DNA from: Heliocidaris tuberculata
Taxonomy: Eukaryota; Echinodermata; Echinoidea; Camarodonta; Echinometridae
NCBI GenBank assembly: GCA_025618425.1
Contig: CM046842.1
Coordinates: forward strand, 34,477,188-34,541,187
Length of the DNA stretch: 64,000 nt
Direction: 5' to 3'
The notes under the pieces are model-generated. The model saw nothing but the letters and a program-made list of their open reading frames with translations, ran no database searches and was not told where the DNA came from. Shown here one piece after another: positions 1 through 14,100 of the stretch (its first letter is position 1; the number at the start of each line of letters is the position of its first letter). Both the position numbers and the translations under genes were made by a program.

Positions 1-3000
1 TGGAGCTTTTGATGGACTTGATAATCTCATAAGAATGTAAGTATGTGAGTAGAAATCCTGGTTTGGCTGGCAGAAGGGCCTAATTGTACGTTGTGCTGCT
101 CTGCTACATGCGGACGCACACTATTGTGTTACGCAGAAGGTTGTTAACATTGAAATACCCTTAACTTCAAAAACGTGCTTATTTGATACAAAACTATATA
201 TTACAATTAGGTAGTTCCCTTCCACTTTATTAGTTGATGAAGAGAGAAATCCCTGTACATGTATAAAGCAATCAAAACCTTAGAAGCAAATTCCAAGAAA
301 TTTGCTTTGTGGCATGCATGTTTGATAGTGCCCTTCATTCAATTCTGCCAGCCACACAACAAAATAGAGAGAATTGAAGAGAAGGATAAAGGGAGAGAGA
401 AGGAGAGAGGTAAAAGATGAGAGAATAGATGGTGTCATTTCATGTATAAAGGTAAAGATAAAGATAGAGAGAGAGGGAGAGAGAGAGGAGAGAGAGAAAG
501 AGGGAGAGAGAGGGAGAGAGAGAGGGAGAGAGAGAGAGGGAGAGAGAGAGGGAGAGAGAGAGAGAGAGGGTGTGAGAGAGAGAGAGGGAGAGGGAGAGAG
601 AGATAGAGGGTGATGGAGGGGGGGGGGGGAGAGAGAAAGGAAGAAAAGGAGAAAGATGGGTTTTGTGATGTCTGAAATATCCTATGAAAGTGTGAGTTGG
701 TAAAGATAACAGAGAGGGAGAGAGAGAGAGAGAGAGAAAAAGGAAAATTGGGAGATAAAAAGGGGGTGGGGAAATGTGAAAGAGGGGATGACTGAGAGAG
801 AAATTGAGGGACAAAAAGAAAAGAAGAAAGACAGAGAGAGAGAAAAAAAAAGCGAAAGGATAACGGAAAAGAAATTAAAGGATCTAGAGAAAATGAGGAA
901 GAAGCAGAGCCATAAAAGAAAGAGAGAAAAAGAGTGAGCGTTTTAAGAGAAAAAAAATCATGGAGATAAAGAGGGGTTGAAGATGAAGACACACCAACTA
1001 AATGACATACATATAAATAATTTTATTGTTATCCTTTTCGACATGTATCATGAAACTGAAGATGAGAGAGAGTGATAGAAAATTGAAAATAGAGAAAGAG
1101 AGAATTAGTTTATAAAGACACACCAACACACTGCCATACATAAGTGATATTGATTGTTGATCCTTTTATACCATGCAATTGATATCACATAACAGGTAAA
1201 ACTGATCAATTCCTCTCTCTTTGCCAATTATCCCATCCCGTACAGCTATCTGAGTAATAATCGTATTGAACATTTCCCAGCCTTCAGTGCTTTAGAAGAC
1301 CTCTCAACCATGTAAGTTACATCTACTTTCTTATTGGTTTTTATCTAAAGATGAGTGCTCCTTACTGTTATATCAATATTATCCATATTTCAGTGTTTAT
1401 CATAACTAAATCAACATGGGTAGTTACTATAACAATATTTAATGCTACTTTTTCAGTATATTATATCATAATATTAAACTTTAACAATATCATCTCACAA
1501 AAGCGATTATATATGAACATGAATGGTTGGTTTTTTTATTAAATTAATTTAAATTTGTAGCAAAGACATATGCAGTACAATCCTTTTCAATACCTATTGG
1601 CATGTTATGAATATGACCTGCAACCGTGATATTTTTTTATTATGACTATTTAGATTTTGATTTTGACATTTTGACAGATAATGATATAGATGATAATAAA
1701 ATGAATTCAGGTATAACAGTTATGGGAATAAAAATGTCTTTATTTATTTCAGTACAAATCACCTTTGGAGCAATCTATTGTACTATTGCATTGTTTTTTT
1801 TAAATTCAATTGTATAAGACATGGAAGTTTTGTGAAGCTGAACATAAATATATAAGCATACTTGTCTAAATTTCCCTTTTTTTTGTTTAACAGAGATTTA
1901 TCAGACAATCAGATCAGAACGCTTGGGGAGAATGCTTTCAGTCAGCTTGAGAGTGTTTCATCAGTGTAAGTATTTTCCATGGTTAGAGCTCATAATGTGT
2001 TAATGCTCAGTGTAAACAAAAAATCTCTAATGTTGGATATAATCAATTCCAGATACCTGTAGGTAAATTAATGTATGTTAAAGGGTACCAATCACCAACA
2101 AATATTTCGCTGTGTATGTTAGGGGATCCATGTCGTTATACTATATTCAAGATATGGGCTTCAAATATTAATTCTATAAAAAGATATTGCAATTTCAGTT
2201 ACACTCTCTATAAGCATAAAACCGACTTGTGATTAGACTACTCGACGCACCCATATGCACTCGCCAAGATAAGGGCTCGCGCGGAACTAAACTCAGCTAG
2301 AGTTCGGTTCCGCGCGAGCATTTTCAAGTTATCCTTTTTTCCTTCATACTCCTTAACTGTTGACCTATAGGATGCCAGATAGAGTTCTTTGAGATTGATT
2401 TTATACTTTCTATCTGTACACAAATTATTTTTTCAGGTGATTGGTACACTTTAACATTTGAACCAAATTTTGAGCTACTGTAGGCACCTGTGTGCCCCAA
2501 AAGCGCAGCACATTGAACAAATATGCATATCAGAACTTGGCATAAGTATGGATTTCTTAACTTTTACATTATAGAATGACTGATGCTAAGGTAGCTTAGC
2601 AAAAAGTAGTGGGACTAAAAGACACATCTGGAACACGAACGACAAAATTGTTGGTGATAGCGGTGAATTAGAAGTTGTAGTATTATTACATTTTGGTCAT
2701 ATTAAGTTGCAGAAAGATAGTAGAGGTATTTTAACCCTTTCAGGACAGGAATTATTTAAGGGCTAAATTGATCACATTATGTTCTTCAAATTGGCAACAA
2801 TAATGTTTTTCTTTTAGTGCTACATGGTTCTAATAAGATGCATGTCTATGAAAACAATATACATGGTTATGAACTAGGTCGAAAAGTTGAAAAACTTGCC
2901 AATTGCGATAAAAGAACAATAATTTGTAACCACTCAATGTGTTGCCAATTTAAGGATTTTAAAGCTTTTTCTCCTTTTTAAAATTCCTGGTTTCAAACAC

Positions 3001-4131
3001 TATATGGTCATGCAAGAAAAATGGACACAGTGAGTGCAGAAATTTTGTTCTTTCTACTCTTGCATCTGATATATTTTTTAGAGCACTGAATAAAAAAATA
3101 TTGAGCCAAACCACAAAATGGGGTCACTTTAACCCGCTCCATGGCTTGATGATATGTTTCTACCTTAATGCAATAAAATCATGATATTTAACAATATTTA
3201 ATTTTGCGTCACGGACGTGTCTTTTCATGCCACTACATTTCGCAAAGCTATTTAAAGGCTTATTGGCAATTACATTGCTAAAATACACGATTCTGAGAAT
3301 ATCGGCGCTGTTACAGAAAAGGTTTTCTGAAGAATCTTGGAATTGTATTGAAATGTAAATGAGCTTCTATGGTTTGTGCATTTGGAATCTAGAAATGAAG
3401 AGAACTTAGTTATCTATGAACAATTTTCATTTTGCCCATGTCAGCTCTCTTTTCAATTCAAACAACAACCTAGCATGTATTGTATGACATCTAGTACCAA
3501 GCAATAGAAGGGTAATGATCAAGCATTGCCACCTAGTCTTACTGAGCACTTGTGTAATATGATATTCTCTTCTTACCTACAGGGATAACCTAGCAAGTAG
3601 TTGTAACATCTTTTTATCAGTGTATGACATTCAAAAAGTGTTGATGGTTTATATTACCTGACTGCTGAGAAAGCATGTGTATGCTTGAAAGTAAGCAACT
3701 AGGGGACCTACCGCTTTAAGTCCTCTCCGAGGGACTTGGTAATGAGGATTAATGCCATACCAAAGGGCACTAGCGCATCCACTTGTTTTCAAACCTGGGC
3801 CCTCCAGTTATGAGACCATTGCTCTACCACTGAGCCATCGTGCCTCCTTTCAACAAGAAGTCATAAGAGGAGAATGTTTTACATTGGCTAATTTGACTGC
3901 CTACTGTATATACATGTAAATATTCTCTTCCTATTTCTTCCTACAGGGATCTATCTAATAACAACCTTGCATGTAGTTGTAACATCTATTTCTCAGTGTA
4001 TGACATTGAGAAGCGAGTCACTGGAGGAGAGTGTGCTACACCGGCAAGTCTGTCTGGTACACTTCTAGCTTCATCTCAGTCCTCATCACCGTACTATTTT
4101 CTCAATCAAGAGAATTACTTGTTCTATTGCA
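1..4131 (+). CDS. LRR exons and LRR C-terminal cap (exons 1-4 of visible gene)
   Basis: Exons 1-36, 1246-1311, 1894-1965 and 3947-4131 give visible residues 1 to about 119. The short exons carry the LRR consensus ([29 protein letters not shown]) and are 66-72 bases long, one repeat each, with identical phase, which is typical of LRR exon arrays. The 185-base exon starts [12 protein letters not shown] and continues to [15 protein letters not shown], a recognisable LRR C-terminal cap with paired cysteines. The module probably binds a protein ligand. More LRR exons are expected left of the window, because position 1 falls inside a repeat. Confidence 0.9.
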
Positions 4132-6585
4132 GTAAGTACTTTACTTGTTTTCAAAGTCATTCCATTCATTTCAGACTATTTCAGTTTAGTTCAGCTCAAT
4201 TTGACACTTAAACAGTCAGAAATCCAACCTATATAGCAAGTTGCTTTGAAAGAGAGAGGAAAAATCAGAGAAGCAGATTGGTGAAAGTTTGAACAAAATC
4301 AGACAAGTAATAAGAAAGTTATGAATTTTTGAAAGTTGTAATCACTATGCATATGGGAATTTCAAATTGGCCGAATAGGTAATGTCACTGTGATGTAGCT
4401 GTGGACAACTCCCCCATTCGCTCTAACACACAAAATGACTAAAATGTCACTTTTTTCAAAATGTATTACTCAGTAGGATCTTTTTGTTCATGAGGACCTA
4501 TAACAATATGCTATCTCCAATATATTTTGTGTACTGCCCCGAGGGTAAAAGCTCCTCAAAGAAAACTGCAAATTAATGATATTTTTGTGTACGACAAATG
4601 GGAGAGTTGTCCACAAAAATGTCACAATTTACTCACCAAATTGCCAATTTGAGATTCGCATAGATGTAGTGATCTCATTTTTCAAACATCCATAACTTTC
4701 TTATTCCTTGTCCGATTTCTTTCAAACTTTCACCATCCTTTTTTTCTTATTTTTCTACTTTCACACAAATCATCTTATTATCAAGGTTGGATTGCCCTTT
4801 AACAGCTATATGCTTGATTTTAAATACAGCTGCATGTATTTTAACACTTACTGTGCCATTGTGGAATTTAGCACAGAATTTACACACAAATCCTATAGAA
4901 GAGTATTTATGTGGCAACAAAGAGTTAAACAATATTCATAGTGTTATGTAGTGTAAGATTGTGCCACACCGAGCAAGTCTGATCGATACACTGTTAGGTT
5001 CCTCTCACTCCTAATCACTGTACTACTTTGTGAATCAAGAAAACTACTTGTCCTATCGCAGTAAGTACTCTTTTTCTACAGGAAAGTAATTCTGTTCAGC
5101 CCAGACCATATAACTATTAAATTACCATATAAAAGGCCTGAGGAGTGACCGCTTTTTCTCTTCAGAATTCCAGATTAACTCATTTAACTCTGCTGGATTC
5201 AGCCTTTGGAGTGTGGCATCCAGCGTTAAAAGAGTTGATCTACCATTTTGAAAAAAGTGGTCGCTCCCCTCGGCTCTTTTAAATGGTAATTTAACACTTT
5301 TTTTTAGAGTGTAGATGTCACTGATTCCTAAATAAGCACTATAGTAGTTTTTTTTTTAAGGGGGGGGGGTGGTAATAAGAGAATTAGAAAAAAAAAGAAT
5401 TTTTGAGATTGAACTACACATGATCTGGTGACAATTGTTCTGCAGCATTTTCTAAAACTGCTAAATTCCTATGTTCAATACAGTACAAACCACCATACCC
5501 ATCCCTATACCCTGTGACGCTTAATAGCTAGGTTTGGTATACACATAAAACTCAGAACATTTTACTGCAGATTCCCAAACTTCCTCACCATTTACAGGGA
5601 TCCAGTGTAAACAGATACTCTTGTACCCACAGAAGAAAGGTAGCATGAAGCTCTGCCTGACCCTAGTCCAACTGTGACACAGGTCCTAATAACTCCGTAT
5701 CTGTGACAAAATGAATTCTGAACAAGTGTCTGAACAAATGTCGCCCCCCAAAATAGGAACTGGACTTTCGCTTGTCTTTTTTCTTTCAGCTCCTTCTGAA
5801 ATCAATGTCACTGCACCGGCCTTTGAGCAAATCTTTGTGGAATGGGAAGCTCCTCATGTCTTATACCCTCCTTACTCAAATGACATAGTATTGAATGATA
5901 CCACTGAATGGTAAGTGTCATTGACTGTGTCCTTCAGACATCATGAAGGTCATGTACTACCGAGGTCATATGACAATATACCTTTCATGCTCTAAGTGTT
6001 TTCATAAGTGATGTACAATTTTCATTTTCTTCAGAGTACATTGGAAGTGTTCCATGACTTACAGTTTTTGGAGCTGCATTGTCAGCTATCTTGAAAGCAT
6101 GAAAACTTTAACAACAGTTTTTGGGTTGTTGACAATATCATATTTGAGGTGTTTGATTTTTCAATTTGCTGTGAAGTAAATTTGTTTTTGAAGGGATTCT
6201 TGCTTGGAGAATGTGACACTACTCTCATTCTCCTATCTCATCCTCTCTGCTTCTCTTCCTCCTTGTCTCCTATCTATCCATATCTCTGTATCTCATTCTC
6301 TCTTATCCTCCCTCTCTATCTCTGTATATATATTGCTCTCTCTCTCTCTCTCCCTCTCCATCAATCAATCAATATCCTTAGGTCCTATCATTGGCTCATC
6401 ACTCAAGTGAAGGGTTATTTTTCCTTCCTCTCTCTCTCTTTCTGATCTCTAATCCATCTCTCTCTCTCTCTCTCCCCCAGTGACTGATAAGTGAGAACTA
6501 CCAGAAGTTTTGTCTGGACACTGTAATCTTTTGTTGATAAATTCACTGAAGATAAGGTCAGAGGGTCAAGTACAAGTGTGCCCCT

Positions 6586-6628
<43 letters not shown>

Positions 6629-9600
6629 GAGGGCTACCTAGGTAGTCTAGGAATTCAGACCATTCATTGGCCAACTGAAGTGCTAAATGTAGACTATTTT
6701 AAATTACGTTCTTTGTGGAAGTATTTTAAAACGAATTTTTTGTAAACTTGTCAGTACACAACTTTCGAATGAACACTGGTTAAAAGGAAAATTTTATACC
6801 CCCCCCCCCCCCCGCCTTGTGCGCACTCCGGTCAACACTTGTCTCCGAGTCTGATCAACAGACTAGCACCACGCTTTCTTCTCAGCTTGCCGAGGGCCCT
6901 GGCCTGGGTCCTATATGTTCAACTTCACCAGTACCAGTGGCCCCAATCCCCCCCTCTTTTTCTTCTTTTTGGTCCTATATGTGATCAACTGCACGAGTGC
7001 CAACTCTCTCTCTGTCTCTCTGTCTCGGTCTGTCTCTCTCTCACTCTTATGTCCTATGGGATATGGTTATCTGAACCAGTTCCAGTTACATTCCATATAT
7101 AATTGTGTTCTCTCTCTCTCTTTCTCCCTCTCTGTTAGGTCCTATGTGATCAACTGTACCAGTGCTAATGCACCTACTGTCTCTGGACTAGTTGGTAACA
7201 CAACAGATCTTAGCATCCTCCTTGATTCTGATGATGGTGTCCAGTATGGAACAGACTATTCCTGTACAATAAGACTCACATATGCAGGCAATACTAGTGT
7301 GGAGGGGCAGAGTATACCTGTAACAACACTAGAAAATGTTGGTAAGTGCAAATGAAATTGGTATTATTTTTTATTTTCAATGCAGGCATAAGGAGAATGA
7401 CATACATGTATCTTTAACCATAAAAGGGCCAGGGGAAGAGGGAAAGGTAGTAGATAGAATCCACCCCCCTCCTGGACACGTGCTGCAAAATGTTCAAGGA
7501 TGATTTCTTCAGTGTCAAATTTAGCAAAACATATATTCCTTGTGTATAAAATACACAACATATGCACCCAACCTGTTTCTATCTTTGGAAGGAAAATCTG
7601 CCTTTTATAGTCCAAACATGGTTTACCATTCATATTCTATTGATACATTTGCTGGACATGAGAAGGGAAGGCTTATAAAGATAACAACTTAAATATTAGT
7701 GAATCACTCCTATGTTTTTGTTGTTGTGTAATAATGCCTGCAGTTCTCAACACTTTTATATCTTGAAAAATCTCTTTGCAAATATCCTTTCTTTTCATTT
7801 ATTTGTCATTAGCTTCAACCAACCTCACAGAGTCGGAAGGTTTGGATATCTCCCTACAGATCCTTTATTATGACTTTAGGTATGTCATACTGATAACTGG
7901 TATTTGATATTAATATGTGTATTGATCAGAATGAGGGGGGGGGGGCAGGAGAGAGCTGGGCTGGGTGAAGGGAGTAGTATGGGGGGGGGGAGAGTAAATT
8001 GATTGCCTATTATGACTTCAGGTATATCATATGTTGGTATTTGATATTAATATTAACAGTGATCAGAGTGAGGAGGGAGAGTGGTTGAAGGGAGTAGGTG
8101 TGAGAGATGGATTAGGTACATATGTCACATCCATGAAGTACATATGAGTATGTCATATGAAGAATAATTGCAAATGATGGATGAGGCTATGTATGAATGG
8201 GGTAGAGCATGAGATAGAGAGAGAGAGTATAAGAGAAGACAGAGAGAGTATAATTAAGCAATTATATGAGAGAGAGTATAAGAGAAGACAGAGAGAGTAT
8301 AATTAAGCAATTATATGAGAGAGAGTATAAGAGAAGACAGAGAGAGTATAATTAAGCAATTATATGAGAGAGAGTATAAGAGAAGACAGAGAGAGTATAA
8401 TTAAGCAATTATATGAGAGAGAGTATAAGAGAAGACAGAGAGAGTATAATTAAGCAATTATATGAGAGAGAGTATAAGAGAAGACAGAGAGAGTATAATT
8501 AAGCAATTATATGAGAGAGAGTATAAGAGAAGACAGAGAGAGTATAATTCAGCAATTATATGAAAAATAGAGGAGATAGATCTATGCAAGGAATATAGTG
8601 TAGATTGATCAAGGTTTAGAGAGAGGGTGAGAGAGGAGGAGAGATGAAGGATTAAAAGCGAAGAGAAACAAAACAACAGAGGGGGATAGTGAGAGAAATG
8701 AACTTTTCACCATTGAATTAACCTTGTTTGGTTATTCCCTGTATTAACAGTGCCTCTGATGAAGACTTTGACTCTTCCACTAAAACCTTGAAGACCTCAC
8801 CTACCTACGTTGACAGCCCGTTCCCTGCTTGGTTGAGAGAATCTGATGACCCAACAATGGACACCTTCTCAGATTGGTTCAGGAACGTTGATAATAACTT
8901 TGTGTTTGAGACCAACATTGTCATCCCATGGTTGAATACATCATCTATTTATGATCCAATCAACAGGTATGTGTATGACCACAGTGATAACGATAAAGAT
9001 TATATTTTTGTATTCCTTTTCAGATAGGGGCCTATACAATGTACATGTACTTGGTTCTTGGCCATTATGGCCCCCCTTGATATCTCGGCCGCGACATGAC
9101 CGATCGCCGCGAAATTTTGCGCAGACCTTGAAAATCACGTAAAGAACACAAATCCATCATTATTTTAATGTAAATCTTTATTTCTTTAATTCAGTATGAT
9201 AATTTATGCAAATTATATGCATAAATACACATTTTTGAGTGATATCAAGTAATAAAAGGCCCTGGAGATAAAATTTCTATGCAAGAAGCTCTTTATAAAC
9301 ATTGAAAATATTATTATGAAAGAAAAAAATTGAAAGTGATTTCAATTCTTACATGTATGTATTCTATTGTTTTACGAATATCTTATGTATTTCTTTGTTT
9401 TTCAGCTTTAACTTTTTTAGTGTTTTTGAAAGTTTGCTGTTTTAAGGTGTTATCTGGACCACTATTCAGTTAGAATAGATGATTATAACAGCTTAAATAT
9501 GAAATGATGAGTCATAATGGAAGAATATGAGGAAATGCCGTTTCCCATTCGTTTTGTACACAAAACTCAGAAATTCCCCGTTTTCGGGCTGACATGAGGT

Positions 9601-11104
9601 CAAAAGGTCATGTGACTCGGTAATGGTACGACCAATTTTCAACAAAAAAAAATGTGCAAGACTTGAAAGAAAAAAGTCAGAAAGTGGCGTTGCGTGAAAT
9701 GCAGCGGTTCGAATTTCGCGGCGAAAATTGTCTAGGGGGGCCATCATGCCCCCCCCCCAGTCCTTTTAGGGTTAAACCTTTTAATATGAGTCATATAGTG
9801 TTTGAAAGCTGTAACTTTATGTATACACATACAAGCTCCCTTTGATGATCATAATTTACATGTCTCTAACAGGTATTGGTCTGAGTCTTACTTTCCTCTT
9901 GATGGTCTCGGCTTTGCTGCAGAAGACCAGAGAGATTGTTCCTATGTTCTTCATAACTTTGGGTGAGTCCCATACAATGTAGTTGATGTCATGTTGCAAC
10001 GATCACATTACAAACATATTGGTATTTGTGGAAATGGGACTCGTAAGAAAGCAAAGTAGAATCAAATTCAGCCTGTTAAAAGTTCATTCATGGTATTTGC
10101 AATATGTCAAGCAAAAGTAATGTAAGAATAGAGAAATGCAACTGACTTATACACAAAAAAAATGTTCAATGTCTAGAAGACTACTTATATATTCATTATT
10201 ATCATGCAATAATTTGGTGTATATTTTCTAGCATTTTGATTTGAATTGAACACAAACCAATACATTAAAAATCCAGAAACTTTTTCATGCACATGTATAA
10301 TCAATCCTTACTATATTAAACAGACACTGGCACAGCAAGGGTTATCCAGCTGAATACTAAATTCTTTCATTGCCTTACAGGTACCTGTAATTCGGATACC
10401 ACCTGTTCCCATAAGCATTGGGATAGCTTAACTGAAACTGTTATATACCGATTTCCACCTTTACAATTCAGGTTCACGAGTGCGATCCGAACCGGGATGC
10501 ATTTCAATGGCAGTGAGGAGATTACAGTTGGAGGAGGGGAAGAGATCTTTGTTTACGTCAATAAGATGCTGGTCCTACAAGCTCAGAGAGAGTACCAGTC
10601 TATTACTAAGTGTAAGAAGGTCAGCTTAGCCAATGCTAGTGGTGAGTTATTAGATCCTTCTGCCTCTAGACTATCTCTCCAATGCATAAAATGCAAAAAG
10701 TTAAACTATGTATCAGAAGAAAGTGTGAAGTCACTGAGAAATTTGAATCCTATTCACAATACCCACTGTTGTTCATTGAATGACATTTTCAGTATATAGA
10801 TTTTCAAATTGGCAACCTTAAGTTTAAAGCAATAATAATAGAAAACTAGTATGATTTTTTCTTCACATACTCTTGGCTCACCTAAATAATATTCTCAGGT
10901 ATAGCTTCATGGTGAATTTGTAAACTCTCCTAGATTAACATTGTTGCCAATTTAAAGAGGGAACATTTAATTAATTCAGTGCCTTTAAATGTTCTTATTT
11001 GTTTGGAACTTCCTGCATGGTTTTAGTGACTGATGTGTAATGTGGAATGGCTTGTTCTCATGGTTTCAAAGATGAAAAAGTTTGTATGAACGAGAGAAGA
11101 AAGA

Positions 11105-11144
<40 letters not shown>

Positions 11145-14100
11145 GATAGAGAGAGAGAGAGAGAGAGATAGAGAGAAAGGTTGGAGTGAATTGAAAATGT
11201 TATTCTAAATTATTTTGTTTGAATTACAGGAGGAGGAACAATGATACCACAAGAGGGCAGTATTGTGAACGGAGAATGCATCATCACAGGGAGTGTTCCT
11301 GGTGAAGCTGTTTCATTGGACCTTGTGGTGAGAAAACATATTCTTTTATTATGTACAATTTAAGATCAGTTTTGAATATCAGCAATTTGTGTTTTATAGC
11401 TAGAGGTTTTACATTTAATATTTAACCATTCAGGTGTTCAGAACCTCTTATGACATGGAACATGATTAGGTGATTATGCAAAATAATATGATGGAGTTAT
11501 ATTATTCAAGTAGAAGAGGGAAAAGCTTAATTGCTTAAAAATCTTACAAGACATATGTATTTTCCTACTACTATTTCTCAGTCTTAGGTTCTTGATGCCT
11601 ATATGTTCGATTTATTCCACACTGAGGGATACTGTATAAGCTGTTTTTTTCGCGTACAGATATTTTCGCGATTTTGGACTAGGTAGGGAAATTCGTGAGG
11701 GTTTAATTTTGCGATTTTTGTGATGTTTTTGTTACTATAAACAGCCATATATTGAAGTGGAAATTTTCGCGAGGACCGACTCGCGAAAATAAAACCACCG
11801 CGAAAATAACCACTTATACAGTATATATTCCATGAAATATATTTATCTATCTTTCTTACACGCTGGTTGGTGATGCCTATAGATATGATATCTTCAACAC
11901 TGAAATACAGATATAAATGAACTATTATCTATTTTCCCTAAAGTGGTGATGCAGATAGATATATAGATATATATGAACTATTATTTATTTTCCCTAAAGT
12001 GGTGATGCATATAGAAATGATATCTCTGTATACATATGAAATATTATTATCTATCTTTCTTACATGCAGGTTGGTGATGCCTATAGATTTGATATCTTCC
12101 ACACTGAGAGACAGATGTGTGCCTCAGATTTCTTCTTAGAGTTGAAGAGTTTCAACGTGATGGGAGAAGATGAGAGAATTATTGATCATTCTGTTCACAT
12201 CAACGAAGGTTTGGATGTCAATGGCATTGTTCAAACTCTCTCAGTGGCAGATTACTTCTCAACAGGCCCTAACTACAATGTTTCTATCGTTAGTGGTAAG
12301 ATATGCTATGGGTTTTCATATACAAATTGTTAATATTTGCTCACAAATATTTGATTTTTATTTAAGTTTTCTAAGCAAAATGTTGTATTTCTTTTTACCA
12401 GAGTTCTACTTTTCATGGTGATATTTATTTCATCGCTAATTTCTTTTTTCTGTTGTGGATTTTAAAAAAATTGATATTGAAATAAGTAATGTATTCAAAC
12501 AATGCTTTGCTTTACATTAACCTTCTATATTTTCTTGTACATTTCCTAAATTTTTTACATTACTAGTTATTCATGAATAACCAGTATTTATTATTAAACT
12601 ATTTGTTTAAATTATGTTCCACTCTTTCATAGCATACTTAACCCTTCTGTGAATATTATGATTAAACAGATATAGTGATTAATTCAGATCCAAATTGTAA
12701 TGATTATGACAATATAGCTTTGGATGATCCAGACGATCATACATGTATCTAACCTGGCTACTTACCCATTTCGTTCAATTGACAGACATTACAGAGATAG
12801 AATGTGTGACCCTCTACCACAAAACGACCAATAAGTCGCAATGGGAGTTTTAGAGTAAACTGAAAAGGGTGATTTGGCGTGGAAATTTTGATTTTAAGTT
12901 TTCTGTATTTTCTGAAAGTTCATTTATTAATCTACCATCTGACCAAATTTCAGGGTAAAATACCATGTTGAAATATGTTTTTACTCTCATTCAAAATGAC
13001 CATGTTTTCCTGGACATTCCAACTTTGTGTGTCAACTTGCTGGGATTGTACTTCACATCGCTTCTCTGGTATAGCTTAAAAACTTTGCACTGTCTGATAT
13101 TTAAAATCTAAAGAAACAAAGAAATATATCTATTTTGAAGGTATGGAGAGTTTTAACCCAATCCAATTAGTACTTCACAGTGTATGCTTGGGAGTTCTGA
13201 CTCAACCTTTTGTGCGACAATAGGACACAGATTAGGGACTCTTGAATGGTCACTATTCTTTAGAGCCTGTTTTCTCTATTGTTTTGGTTATTAGCCTGTC
13301 TGACACGTTGACATTCTCTTTGTAATTTACAAGGGATTGCTTGGTCCATACGAGACAAATTATATATCATTCTAAAGCTTAGAATCTAAGCTTTCAAACT
13401 ATGTTGAAATTTGAAAAACCCAAATTTCCGACTTATTGGTCATTTTGTGGTGGAGGGTCACATATTATATGTTCCTAATGTTTTATCCCTCATGTTTGAC
13501 TTGTAACCAAGGTAACGAGGCCAGGCATTTTACTATCAAGAACTACACCTCAGAGAACATTAATGCAGGGATTATCCCCTCCACTGTGGAACCTACCCCT
13601 ACCTACACCATTAATGGAACATCCTTTGTAACATGCTCATTCATCCCTGTGCAAAGTAAGTGTACATAGAGTTGACGTTATTCAAGTTTGTAGAAGTTCA
13701 AAAAGCCCCTGATGATGGTGATGATTATGATCATTTTTTTTTTCGTGTGCTAAAAAAATTCGAATTTGTTAAAATGTGCCCATTTTTCCATTTCTAGAGA
13801 GTGGATTTGATCAGTATAATGAGTGCCCCTCTAACTATGAGATATGTTTCTTTAGATACTGATTGAAAAGCTTGTTTTACAAAAAAACCTTCATGTACAC
13901 TGGACCGCAACTTTGGAACTCACTTGACATGGCGTTGAAATCAACCCCAACATTTAACACATTTAAACGTAAATATAAATTGTCCTTTTTGGATAGCTAC
14001 AAAAGTCAAGAAACATAAATGTATACTCGTAGATTTAAACCAAATGTATTAGATGGCCTCTTTCTTCCTGCATTCCCTCTATCACTTTGTATTCCTCCAC

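Noticed and set aside
374..992. Long open frames on both strands in the first intron
   Set aside because: Pure GA/CT low complexity; no splice structure or domain.
8218..8565. Regular 49-bp repeats as a CRISPR-like array
   Set aside because: The units are head to tail without unique spacers, in an animal intron; it is a minisatellite.
9055..9775. Possible large inverted element (ggccattatggcccccc against ggggggccatcatgccccc)
   Set aside because: Only short C/G-rich and ccgcgaaattt words are shared by eye; the arms are too weak to set borders.
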